A stretch of DNA of 8,428 nt, from assembly GCA_021813195.1 (NCBI GenBank), contig JAKALI010000153.1, positions 1 through 8,428 of the forward strand. Direction: 5' to 3'. This document shows, piece by piece, positions 1 to 6,559 of this stretch. Below the pieces are notes generated by a model, which was not told where the DNA came from, made no database searches, and saw only the letters and a list, made by a program, of their open reading frames with translations. This DNA comes from Pseudomonadota bacterium (lineage in GTDB: Bacteria; Pseudomonadota; Alphaproteobacteria; Rhizobiales; Hyphomicrobiaceae). The stretch's first letter is position 1. Each line of letters starts with the position of its first letter. The position numbers and the translations under genes were made by a program.

Positions 1-129
<129 letters not shown>

Positions 130-151
130 ACGATTCCATCATCATTCTAAC

Positions 152-160
152 AGGGGGAGA
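152..160 (+). promoter_or_regulatory. Ribosome-binding site of glnA
   Basis: AGGGGGAGA lies 4 nt before the ATG at 165. It is purine-rich and well placed, and it fixes the glnA start. No promoter-like sequence or sigma-54 (GG-N10-GC) site was seen in the 35-nt glnB-glnA gap, so glnA expression here should come from upstream of glnB, outside the window. Confidence 0.6.
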
Positions 161-164
161 TCCC

Positions 165-1574
165 ATGAAGACCGTCGACGACGTCCTCAAGCTTGCCAAG
201 GACAAGGACGTTAAGTTCCTCGACCTGAGGTTTTCGGACACCAAGGGCAAGATGCAGCACGTAACCGCCGACATCAGCTGCGTCGATGAGGCCATGTTCC
301 AGGACGGCTACGCTTTTGACGGTTCGTCGATCGCGGGATGGAAAGGCATCGAGGCCTCGGACATGCTCCTGATGCCAGACGCTGCCTCCGCCCACATCGA
401 CCCATTCTTCGCTCAGACGACGCTTGCCGTGTTCTGCGACGTTCGCGAGCCGTCGACGGGTCAGCCCTACGAACGTGATCCCCGCTCGATCGCCAAAAAG
501 GCCGAAGCCTTCATGCTGTCGCAGGGTATTGGCGACGCGGTCTACTTTGGCCCTGAGGCCGAGTTCTTCATCTTCGATGATGTGCGGTTCTCGACGGACA
601 CCTACAAGGTGGGCTTCCAGGTCGATTCATCCGAATTGCCCTCGAACTCCGACACCACCTACGAAATGGGCAACCTCGCGCACCGTCCTCGGATCAAAGG
701 CGGCTACTTCCCTGTGCCCCCGATCGATAGCTGCCAGGACATGCGCTCGGAGATGCTCTCGGTCCTCTCGGAGATGGGCGTCGTCGTCGAAAAGCATCAC
801 CATGAGGTCGCCTCCGCTCAGCACGAGCTGGGCGTCAAATTCGGCCCGATGATCATGATGGCCGACCACATGCAAATCTATAAGTACGTCGTCCATCAGG
901 TCGCGCAAGCTTACGGCAAGACGGCGACCTTCATGCCCAAGCCTGTATTCGGCGACAACGGTTCGGGCATGCACGTCCACCAGTCGATCTGGAAGGGTGG
1001 CCAGCCCATGTTTGCGGGCAACAAGTATGCGGATTTGTCGGATACCTGCCTCTATTACATCGGCGGTATCCTTAAACACGCGAAAGCCATCAACGCCTTC
1101 ACCAATCCGACCACCAACTCCTACAAGCGTCTGGTGCCGGGCTATGAAGCGCCCGTGTTGCTGGCCTACTCGGCGCGCAACCGCTCAGCATCCTGCCGCA
1201 TTCCGCATGTTTCCAGCCCGAAGGCCAAGCGCATCGAAATTCGCTTCCCCGACCCGTCGGCAAACCCCTATCTGGCCTTCACCGCGATGCTCATGGCCGG
1301 CCTCGACGGCATCCTGAACAAACTCCACCCCGGCGATCCGATGGACAAAAACCTGTACGATCTGCCGCCGGCGGAGCTTGCGCAGATCCCCACGGTCGCC
1401 GGCTCGCTGCGCGAAGCGCTGGATAGCCTCGATAAGGACCGTGCATTCCTCAAAGCCGGCGGCGTCATGAGCGACGATATGATCGACGCGTATATCGAGC
1501 TCCGAATGGCGGAAAACATGCGCTACGAGATGACACCGCATCCGGTCGAGTACGACATGTACTACTCGGTCTGA
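165..1574 (+). CDS. glnA: Glutamine synthetase, type I
   Basis: This enzyme makes glutamine from glutamate, ammonia and ATP in the cytoplasm and works as a dodecamer. The protein has 469 residues, the standard GSI length. Visible signatures are [10 protein letters not shown] at 51-60, the metal-ligand segment EAEFFIFDD at 131-139, and the ATP/glutamate-binding stretch [16 protein letters not shown] at 259-274 with His270. [17 protein letters not shown] follows at 314-330, with the active-site Arg340 in ARNRSAS. Tyr398 in KNLYDLPP is the conserved adenylylation site, so GlnE control of activity is expected. The ATG at 165 has a strong ribosome-binding site and gives full length. It lies 35 nt after glnB, so PII and its target enzyme are made from one transcript. 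A hairpin terminator follows the stop. No defects seen. Confidence 0.98.
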   Translation: MKTVDDVLKLAKDKDVKFLDLRFSDTKGKMQHVTADISCVDEAMFQDGYAFDGSSIAGWKGIEASDMLLMPDAASAHIDPFFAQTTLAVFCDVREPSTGQPYERDPRSIAKKAEAFMLSQGIGDAVYFGPEAEFFIFDDVRFSTDTYKVGFQVDSSELPSNSDTTYEMGNLAHRPRIKGGYFPVPPIDSCQDMRSEMLSVLSEMGVVVEKHHHEVASAQHELGVKFGPMIMMADHMQIYKYVVHQVAQAYGKTATFMPKPVFGDNGSGMHVHQSIWKGGQPMFAGNKYADLSDTCLYYIGGILKHAKAINAFTNPTTNSYKRLVPGYEAPVLLAYSARNRSASCRIPHVSSPKAKRIEIRFPDPSANPYLAFTAMLMAGLDGILNKLHPGDPMDKNLYDLPPAELAQIPTVAGSLREALDSLDKDRAFLKAGGVMSDDMIDAYIELRMAENMRYEMTPHPVEYDMYYSV

Positions 1575-1638
1575 GACGGCCAATCAGAGCGCCGGTCCGA
1601 GCCCCTCGCCCAGCGCGTCCCCTTCAAGGCGGTAAATT

Positions 1639-1671
1639 GGCTCGCACGCTCCAAGCGTGCGGGCCTCTTTC
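1639..1671 (+). terminator. Hairpin terminator after glnA
   Basis: The arms 1643-1650 (CGCACGCT) and 1654-1661 (AGCGTGCG) are perfectly complementary around a 3-nt CCA loop. The stem extends to 1639-1665 through one T-G wobble and three further G-C/C-G pairs, giving 12 pairs. The sequence TCTTTCGTT follows on the + side, a modest U tract. It sits 64 nt past the glnA stop and 43 nt before the end of the convergent membrane-protein gene, so it may serve both genes. Confidence 0.6.
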
Positions 1672-1707
1672 GTTCGCCGACCCGGCCAAGCGTCCGCTGT
1701 CGCGCGA

Positions 1708-2007
1708 TCAATAGAAAATGAGCACGGCGAGCAGAAGAAGCGCGAAGGCCCCACGGTAGAGGTTACGTTCGTTGCGCCACAACCACGCCAACATACGCCG
1801 AGGGACTTCACCCCACGCGATGCGCGCCAGAGACGACAAGACGAGCCCAAGCACAAGTCCAACCAGCAGGGATCCGTAGTCGAGACCCAAGGCGTGGGAC
1901 GGTTCAATCGGCGCCCGCGCCAAAGTTCCTGCGCCCACGATGGCGAGCGCGCTGGCGGAGATGAGGCCGAGCGCGAGAAGGGAGCCAAAGCGCAGCATTG
2001 ATCTCAT
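1708..2007 (-). CDS. Small hydrophobic membrane protein, function unknown
   Basis: A 99-residue protein of no family I can name. It has three hydrophobic segments: about 5-30 (LLALGLISASALAIVGAG), 44-62 (YGSLLVGLVLGLVLSSL), and a C-terminal one at about 84-99 that ends on the last residues LLLAVLIFY. The second and third are joined by a basic, Trp-rich loop (RRMLAWLWRNERN). Codon third positions are clearly GC-rich in this frame, and the opposite-strand frames look like non-coding translations, which supports a real gene. The first ATG (2007) has no good Shine-Dalgarno; Met4 (ATG at 1998) is an equally weak alternative. The gene converges on glnA and is probably transcribed alone. An integral inner-membrane protein is inferred; its role is not known. 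Confidence 0.6.
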   Translation of the reverse strand: MRSMLRFGSLLALGLISASALAIVGAGTLARAPIEPSHALGLDYGSLLVGLVLGLVLSSLARIAWGEVPRRMLAWLWRNERNLYRGAFALLLLAVLIFY

Positions 2008-2250
2008 GGCGCGATGTCCAATTGAAAGAAATCAAATGACCAACAGCACACGGCGCCGATCTTGACGTGGAGCCGTCGCGCAAGTGTGACGCTAATCGAT
2101 GAGCGTTAAGGCTTTCTCAACTCTATTCATCGGGTTGCGGTTTCACCGGGCTGCTTGCGATATCAAGCTTCGCAGCCAATTGCAGTTGAGCGACTGTTGG
2201 CGCTTGAGCCGATCGCCAGCCATCCCGCCTCGCACGGCGTCAGATGTGAA

Positions 2251-2279
2251 TTGACAGTCAAAGGGTTGAGGCGCAAACT
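2251..2279 (+). promoter_or_regulatory. Possible sigma-70-type promoter before the 10-codon frame
   Basis: TTGACA at 2251-2256 matches the -35 consensus exactly. At the ideal 17-nt spacing the -10 position reads CAAACT (2274-2279), which matches TATAAT at only three positions. A start near 2286 would put the strong Shine-Dalgarno at 2294 only about 8 nt into the transcript. The -10 box is weak, so this is tentative. Confidence 0.25.
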
Positions 2280-2310
2280 TCGAAAATCTTCCGAAAGGAG
2301 GTCTAAGAAA

Positions 2311-2343
2311 ATGTCTCCGCCGGGTCGAACACAGCTGTCGTAA
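2311..2343 (+). CDS. Candidate 10-codon reading frame behind a perfect Shine-Dalgarno
   Basis: GAAAGGAGGT at 2293-2302 is complementary to the 16S anti-Shine-Dalgarno over about ten bases, the strongest such site I saw in the window. Eight nucleotides later is ATG at 2311. The frame reads MSPPGRTQLS and stops with TAA at 2341. The same frame is open upstream to 2155, but no better start lies there. Neither the peptide nor the sequence downstream in other frames resembles a known leader peptide or a frameshifted family. It may be a short leader peptide, the surviving start of a decayed gene, or chance. Only the site itself is clear. Confidence 0.25.
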   Translation: MSPPGRTQLS

Positions 2344-2663
2344 TCGACTGTGGAACGCACGTTTGCTCCTCAGCCTCACGCAACGCCTCATAGGATGCAG
2401 AGGCGATTTAAACGCGAGCGTTGGCGTTGCCTAAGCAGATCGCATTGCGACAGCCACTCATCACAATTAGAAATCGTAACGCAACGCGTGACGGTCGTAC
2501 ATCGGTTCGCCCGGTGTGATGCCCGATGACGGAGTTTCGGTCGGGATTTGTGACATACGAAAGATCGGCATGACAGCCGCATACATCCCACGACAATTTT
2601 GCCATTTCGGAGAATCGACGCTGGGTATGTTACCAAAGCAGTTGCCATGTTGGCCAAGGGCCA

Positions 2664-2692
2664 GTGAGTGTTGCGCGGGTGCACACGCTCAC
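2664..2692 (+). repeat. Small imperfect hairpin in the gene-free stretch
   Basis: GTGAGTGTTGC (2664-2674) pairs with GCA-C-ACGCTCAC (2681-2692) around a 6-nt loop. There are eleven pairs, including one T-G, with C2684 bulged. No U tract follows. Function unknown; chance is possible. Confidence 0.3.
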
Positions 2693-2940
2693 GCGGCCCG
2701 TCGTATCGAGCCAGAGCATCCTGGCAATCAAAGTTCCGCCGAGTCGACCGAAATGGCGGCCGCAACCCAGTTGTGAAGATCTGATGTGTTTGGATCGGGA
2801 GACCCACGCGGAGTACCAGGCACGCGATAGACGGATCCTCAGGGTTTAACCGCCCAAACCAAATGGGCTGCAACGAAACCCCTCGCATCCACCACCTGCG
2901 GCCAGCCCGCACGCATCGTCATCCCATAGCCAAACGAACG

Positions 2941-2974
2941 CGGCCCGGATGGTGTATTGCACCACTCCGGGCCG
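2941..2974 (+). repeat. Strong inverted repeat, 14 paired bases
   Basis: CGGCCCGGA (2941-2949) plus TGGTG (2950-2954) pair with CACCA (2960-2964) and TCCGGGCCG (2966-2974). The loop is TATTG and a single C2965 is bulged. The sequence after it on + is TCGTATTG, and on - it is CGTTCGTTTGG, so neither side has a proper U tract. It could be a terminator, for either strand, of a transcript crossing the gene-free stretch, or a protein-binding palindrome. The structure is clear; the function is not. Confidence 0.5.
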
Positions 2975-3227
2975 TCGTATTGAGATTGCAGCCCGACAGA
3001 GCCCATGCCCGGAACCCAGAGGCTCTAACTGATAGACTCAGGAAATCGTGCGCGACCGGGCGCCCGGAGTGGCCAATAACAAGCCTCATGTGGGGCATCT
3101 CCGGCACCCCGTCCTGCGAAAAATCGCCACCATCGTCTGGCAGGCAAACAGAGTGGGCGCGGACGTGTCACGCCGCCTGCATTAGGCGATTGGATGTGGG
3201 GTGATGTGGATCGGGTTTATGCGGATT

Positions 3228-3234
3228 GAGGAGA
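3228..3234 (+). promoter_or_regulatory. Ribosome-binding site that favours a TTG start
   Basis: GAGGAGA is followed after 8 nt by TTG at 3243, in frame with the DUF4846 gene. The earlier in-frame starts GTG 3201, ATG 3204 and ATG 3219 have only G-rich or weak sequence in front of them. This site therefore decides the start I use. Confidence 0.5.
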
Positions 3235-3242
3235 CGAGAACG

Positions 3243-4040
3243 TTGTTGGCGTCGCGCCTTGGTTGCAGGCCCATAGTGCTGACCTCACTCGCGCTTGTAC
3301 TGTTGTGCATGGTGCCTGCCTACGCCGCACCCCGTTATGCTTGGCCAGGCGCACCGCAGAGCGCCGAAACATTGGCTGAGCGCTTTCCGCCACCGGACGG
3401 ATTCGTGCGCACGCCCGAGAAGCCAGGCAGTTTCGGCGAATGGCTGCGCGGACTTCCCTTGAAGCCCGCCCAAACCCCCGTATTGACCCACACCGGTGCG
3501 CCCAAATGGCGCCAGGACGTCCATCTCGCTGTTATCGACATCGACATCGGAAGCCGGGATCTGCAGCAATGCGCCGATGCTACCATGCGACTGCGCGGCG
3601 AGTGGCTGTTTGCCAGTGGGCGCCCAATGGAGATCGCGTTCAACGACACCAAAGGCAAACCGATGCGCTTTGCCGATCGCGCCAAACGCGACTACCCAGC
3701 ATTCCGCAAGTATATGGATCACGTGTTCGCGTGGGCCGGCACCTATTCCCTGGAAAAGGAGTTGAAGCCCGTTGATGTCGCCGACATCGCGATCGGGGAC
3801 GTCTTTATCAAGGGCGGGTTCCCCGGCCACGCCGTCCTCGTCACCGATATCGTCGTCCATCCCCAAACTGGTGAAAAGCGGTTCTTGCTGACGCAAAGTT
3901 ACATGCCCGCACAGGACATCCACGTTCTCAAAAACCCGAACGGGCAATCCGGATCGCCCTGGTATGCAACCGACTTCGGCGACACGCTTGTCACGCCGGA
4001 ATGGAACTTTGCGCGGGCGTCGCTGCGACGCTGGAAGTGA
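3243..4040 (+). CDS. Exported DUF4846-family protein
   Basis: I recognise the DUF4846 family from the blocks LQQCADATMRLRGEWLF, ELKPVDVADIAIGDVFI, GGFPGHAVLVTDI, LLTQSYMPAQDIHVLKNP, SPWYATDFGDTL and TPEWNF. Counting from TTG 3243 the protein has 265 residues. Residues 1-28 form a signal peptide with a basic start, a core LTSLALVLLCMVPA and an AYA|A cleavage site. The Cys in the core is not in a lipobox, so a periplasmic or secreted soluble protein is expected. Cys110, His196 and Gln218 sit in the most conserved blocks and could form an active site (inference). No function is established that I know of. Alternative starts at 3201, 3204 or 3219 would add 8-14 residues before the signal. The last 50 nt overlap the convergent C40 peptidase gene. 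Confidence 0.9.
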   Translation: MLASRLGCRPIVLTSLALVLLCMVPAYAAPRYAWPGAPQSAETLAERFPPPDGFVRTPEKPGSFGEWLRGLPLKPAQTPVLTHTGAPKWRQDVHLAVIDIDIGSRDLQQCADATMRLRGEWLFASGRPMEIAFNDTKGKPMRFADRAKRDYPAFRKYMDHVFAWAGTYSLEKELKPVDVADIAIGDVFIKGGFPGHAVLVTDIVVHPQTGEKRFLLTQSYMPAQDIHVLKNPNGQSGSPWYATDFGDTLVTPEWNFARASLRRWK

Positions 4041-4908
4041 CGTTTGCCACGCGCTTGATCGCCGCAATCGGGCCGACGTGCTTGGCGATCCGCTCCGCCG
4101 CCTCGGGCAGGGTTTCCACGACCACCGCCATGTGATGGGCATTGGCATGCAGAAGCATCACCCCGTCCGTCATGATGCCGACGTGCCCAGGCCAGAACAC
4201 AAGATCGCCACGCTGAAGTCCCTCAAGGTCTTCGGGAATTTCAATCGCCGTGCCGATCTCAGCGCGTTGCATATCGCTATCGCGCGGGGCTGATACTCCC
4301 GCCGCTTGGAGCGCGAGTTGCACCAGTGCCGAGCAATCCAGTCCGAGCCGTGTCTTGCCGCCCCACAGATAGGGCGTATCGAGAAGCCGCTCCGCTACGT
4401 CGACATAGTCACGTTGCCATTCGCCAACCGGACGAATGTGGCGCTTGTACACGAACGCCCCGCTGCTCGTGCGCGCGTAGTCGTCCGCGTCCTCCGTGAT
4501 CGCCAACTCCGCATTCAAGCTCAGATGCATGAGCGGCGGCGATTTCATGTCCGCAGCGGGATAGAGAAACGTGCCGGGCACTTTCACGCGATGCGTCGCG
4601 GCAGCGACATCAAAACTTAGGGCGCTGGCCGGCAGATAACCGACATAGCCGTCCTGCTTCAATTGCACCCACGCCCAGCCCTCAGCTTCATCAAAAACTA
4701 GGACTTGCTCGCCGAACAGGGCTTCTGTCGCAAGGGATGCGCGTGGATCCGGCGTACCGCGGAGCGGAACAGCGGGCCGCACCACCTGCGCCGGCCGCCC
4801 CGTAACGTAGCGTTCCGCCGCAACGCGAGTTTTGAGCTGCTCGTCTGCCAAATCCGGACGGAACGCGTGCCGTCTGGGATCGAGATCGACCGTCTGCTGG
4901 GACGTCAT
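3991..4908 (-). CDS. C40 (NlpC/P60) cysteine peptidase with N-terminal SH3-like region
   Basis: This 305-residue protein has an SH3-type region at about 45-158 (GEQVLVF, GWAWVQL, DGYVGYLP) and an NlpC/P60 domain at about 165-287. The catalytic set is visible: Cys192 in GLDCSALVQ, His242 in WPGHVGIM and His254 in LLHANAHH, with Tyr180 in TPYLWGG. Such enzymes cut gamma-D-Glu-diaminopimelate bonds in peptidoglycan peptides. There is no signal peptide, which suggests work in the cytoplasm on imported murein peptides, as in YkfC-type proteins (inference). The ATG overlaps the stop of the upstream aminopeptidase gene as ATGA, with GAGG 7 nt ahead of it. The tail after about residue 287 (Ala/Ser/Thr-rich, ending SSIPA) lies antisense to the DUF4846 gene and is probably an add-on. 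Confidence 0.94.
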   Translation of the reverse strand: MTSQQTVDLDPRRHAFRPDLADEQLKTRVAAERYVTGRPAQVVRPAVPLRGTPDPRASLATEALFGEQVLVFDEAEGWAWVQLKQDGYVGYLPASALSFDVAAATHRVKVPGTFLYPAADMKSPPLMHLSLNAELAITEDADDYARTSSGAFVYKRHIRPVGEWQRDYVDVAERLLDTPYLWGGKTRLGLDCSALVQLALQAAGVSAPRDSDMQRAEIGTAIEIPEDLEGLQRGDLVFWPGHVGIMTDGVMLLHANAHHMAVVVETLPEAAERIAKHVGPIAAIKRVANVTSSVAATPAQSSIPA

Positions 4909-6398
4909 CTCTGCGCCTCGCGTGACAAAACCTCAAACACCACTCGTGCCGTTTGCGCCTCGCTACCCTTTGGTCCAAGCGCCCGCTCCGACGCCCGCCA
5001 GCCGTACAAATCGAAGTGGGCAAAACGGCGGGCTTTGGTCACGAATCGACGCAGAAATAGTGCTGCCGTGATAGCGCCGGCAAAAGGGCTCTCCCAGACG
5101 TTGTTCAAATCAGCCGTGTCGCTCTCGAGATGTTTTACGTAGCCGTCCCATAACGGCAGCCGCCAAACGGGATCACCAATCGCGTAGCCAGTCTGCACCA
5201 AGCGCGCTGCAAGGTCATCGTCGTTCGTGAAAAGCGCAGGAAGATCCGGTCCCAGAGCTGTGCGCGCAGCCCCCGTCAGCGTCGCGAACACGAAGATTGA
5301 ATCGGGGCTTTCTTCATCAGCCAAGGCCAGAGCGTCGGCAAGCACCAAGCGTCCCTCGGCATCTGTATTGCCGATCTCAACGGTGAGGCCGGCTCGGCTG
5401 ATCAGCACATCCCCCGGACGGAACGCATCTCCCGAAACCGAGTTTTCAGCACTGGCGATGAGCAGCCGCAGCCGAACGTCGAGCCCCTGGGCCATAATCA
5501 TATGCGCCAGCGCCAGAGCGACGGCCGCCCCGCCCATGTCTTTCTTCATGAGCAGCATGGCCGACGCCGGTTTCAAATCGAGACCGCCTGTATCGAAGGT
5601 GATGCCCTTGCCCACCAGCGTGATGCGCGGAGCATCCTTACGCCCACCGGGCTTCTGCCACGTGAGATCGATCAGTCGCGGCGCGCGGGGACTGGCGCGC
5701 CCGACAGCGTGGATCATTGGGAAATTGTTGGACAGCAGGTCCTCCCCTACCACCGATGTGACCTGCGCATCGTGCCGAGCACCGACCTCGCGGACAGCCA
5801 TTTCCAAGTCAGCCGGGCTCAAGTGACTGGCTGGCGTATTGATGAGGTCGCGGGCCAGCCAAACCGCTTCGAGAATTGCCTTGAGGCGCTGGGCATTGGC
5901 GCCGGTTGGAAGTGCGAGGCTCACCTGCGATCCACCGCTAGGGGCGGTTCGGTTCGACGCAGACGATTTCTGAAACCGGTACGCACCAAGACCCCAGGCA
6001 AGCGCGGCGAGGTCCTGATCCGCAATGCCATCCCCCAAACAATAGCTGCCATCCGGCAGCGCGCGGGGAAGGTGCCCAAGCAGCAATTCGGACGGGCCAC
6101 ACGGGTCCCCGCTTTTCCCGTCCCCAGCACCGGCAAGCACCCGCGCCGGTCGCCCATCCGAGCCCGGGATGACGACATGCCGCCGCGCTTGGCCGTTAAA
6201 ACGCGCACGCGTCACCCATTCGGCTTGAGCGGTTGAGAGATCGAGCTGAGAGACGGTGTCCAATGCAATAAGGGACACGGGGATGGCGTGTGACGCTGAG
6301 GCGGCAAACACCGCGGATACGTCGCGAAGGTAGGACGGCGCAGAGGACATTTGGGGGTTGGCGGTTGTCTTTTTCTTCTTCATCACTTCGCGGGCCAT
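4905..6398 (-). CDS. M17 leucyl aminopeptidase family protein
   Basis: A two-metal cytoplasmic aminopeptidase that removes N-terminal residues from peptides. The protein has 497 residues: an N-terminal domain to about 170 and a C-terminal catalytic domain. The family signature NTDAEGRL is at 344-351. Metal ligands are Lys264 (VGKG), Asp269 (FDTGG), Asp287 (KKDMGG), Asp346 and Glu348. Catalytic Lys276 (DLKP) and Arg350 are present. All seven sit at one constant offset (14) from the bovine lens enzyme numbering as I remember it, so the active site is intact. The ATG at 6398 has AGGA only 4 nt ahead; Met6 and Met17 are alternatives with weaker sites. It is the first gene of a two-gene unit with the C40 peptidase. 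I leave the symbol empty because several M17 paralogues are common in this order. Confidence 0.95.
   Translation of the reverse strand: MAREVMKKKKTTANPQMSSAPSYLRDVSAVFAASASHAIPVSLIALDTVSQLDLSTAQAEWVTRARFNGQARRHVVIPGSDGRPARVLAGAGDGKSGDPCGPSELLLGHLPRALPDGSYCLGDGIADQDLAALAWGLGAYRFQKSSASNRTAPSGGSQVSLALPTGANAQRLKAILEAVWLARDLINTPASHLSPADLEMAVREVGARHDAQVTSVVGEDLLSNNFPMIHAVGRASPRAPRLIDLTWQKPGGRKDAPRITLVGKGITFDTGGLDLKPASAMLLMKKDMGGAAVALALAHMIMAQGLDVRLRLLIASAENSVSGDAFRPGDVLISRAGLTVEIGNTDAEGRLVLADALALADEESPDSIFVFATLTGAARTALGPDLPALFTNDDDLAARLVQTGYAIGDPVWRLPLWDGYVKHLESDTADLNNVWESPFAGAITAALFLRRFVTKARRFAHFDLYGWRASERALGPKGSEAQTARVVFEVLSREAQR
4916..4919 (-). promoter_or_regulatory. Ribosome-binding site of the C40 peptidase gene
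   Basis: GAGG (CCTC on +) lies 7 nt before the ATG at 4908, inside the last codons of the aminopeptidase gene. Together with the ATGA stop-start overlap at 4905-4908 it points to coupled translation. Confidence 0.5.
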
Positions 6399-6437
6399 TT
6401 TGTCCTGAGTTCACCGACCGGCCGGGGCAGCGGTCAC

Positions 6438-6466
6438 TTGCCGAGAGGACGAGAGCAACCTATGCA
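6438..6466 (+). promoter_or_regulatory. Possible promoter of the GST gene
   Basis: TTGCCG (6438-6443), a 17-nt spacer and TATGCA (6461-6466) lie in the 161-nt gap between the divergent aminopeptidase and GST genes. The spacing is ideal; the -10 box matches only in its first three bases. The leader would be about 85-90 nt. No clear matching promoter for the aminopeptidase was found in the same gap. Confidence 0.25.
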
Positions 6467-6559
6467 CCAATGCGGCCCTTGGCCAAATCCGATCGGAAGC
6501 CAAGAGCCCGTTCTCCGGTGGGTTGTCGCCCATCTCAGCACATCGTTGAAGGCTAAGCC

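Larger units (their letters stand above)
2008..3242. other. 1.2-kb stretch with no recognisable gene
   Basis: No reading frame here gives a protein I recognise. The longest frame, 2388-2912 on the - strand, is rich in Arg, Cys and Ser and lacks domain-like patterning, so I treat it as chance. GC content looks lower than in the flanking genes around 2430-2640. Items seen are a -35-like TTGACA at 2251, an ideal Shine-Dalgarno with a 10-codon frame at 2294-2343, an 11-pair hairpin at 2664-2692 and a 14-pair hairpin at 2941-2974. There is also a 45-codon GTG frame at 3048-3185 with about three quarters G/C at third positions but no good ribosome-binding site. No tRNA, rRNA, transposase or CRISPR pattern was found. 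It could be decayed coding DNA, an untranslated RNA locus, or both. Confidence 0.6.

Noticed and set aside
1657..2001. 114-codon frame on + opposite the small membrane protein
   Set aside because: Highly charged, Gln/Arg-rich translation typical of an antisense shadow. The - strand frame has patterned hydrophobic segments and coding-like third positions.
2294..2303. ACCTCCTTTC on the - strand as a 16S rRNA 3'-end fragment
   Set aside because: The match to the 16S end stops at these ten bases; flanking bases do not match. It is better read as a Shine-Dalgarno on the + strand.
2155..2343. 62-codon frame starting upstream of the 10-codon frame
   Set aside because: It begins at a TTG without a ribosome-binding site and its translation is not protein-like. 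The strong site at 2294 points to ATG 2311 instead.
2388..2912. 174-codon open frame on the - strand
   Set aside because: Composition is rich in Arg, Cys, Ser and Thr with no domain-like pattern, no good ribosome-binding site and no family resemblance. Probably a chance frame in a non-coding stretch.
2698..2984. CCGTCGTAT(C/T)GAG occurring at 2698-2710 and 2972-2984, each just after a hairpin
   Set aside because: Twelve of 13 bases match, but in about 1 kb of GC-rich DNA such a pair can arise by chance. No third copy was seen.
3243..3330. Lipoprotein signal in the DUF4846 protein
   Set aside because: The Cys in VLLCMV is preceded by Leu, not Gly, Ala or Ser, so there is no lipobox. The AYA|A site fits signal peptidase I.
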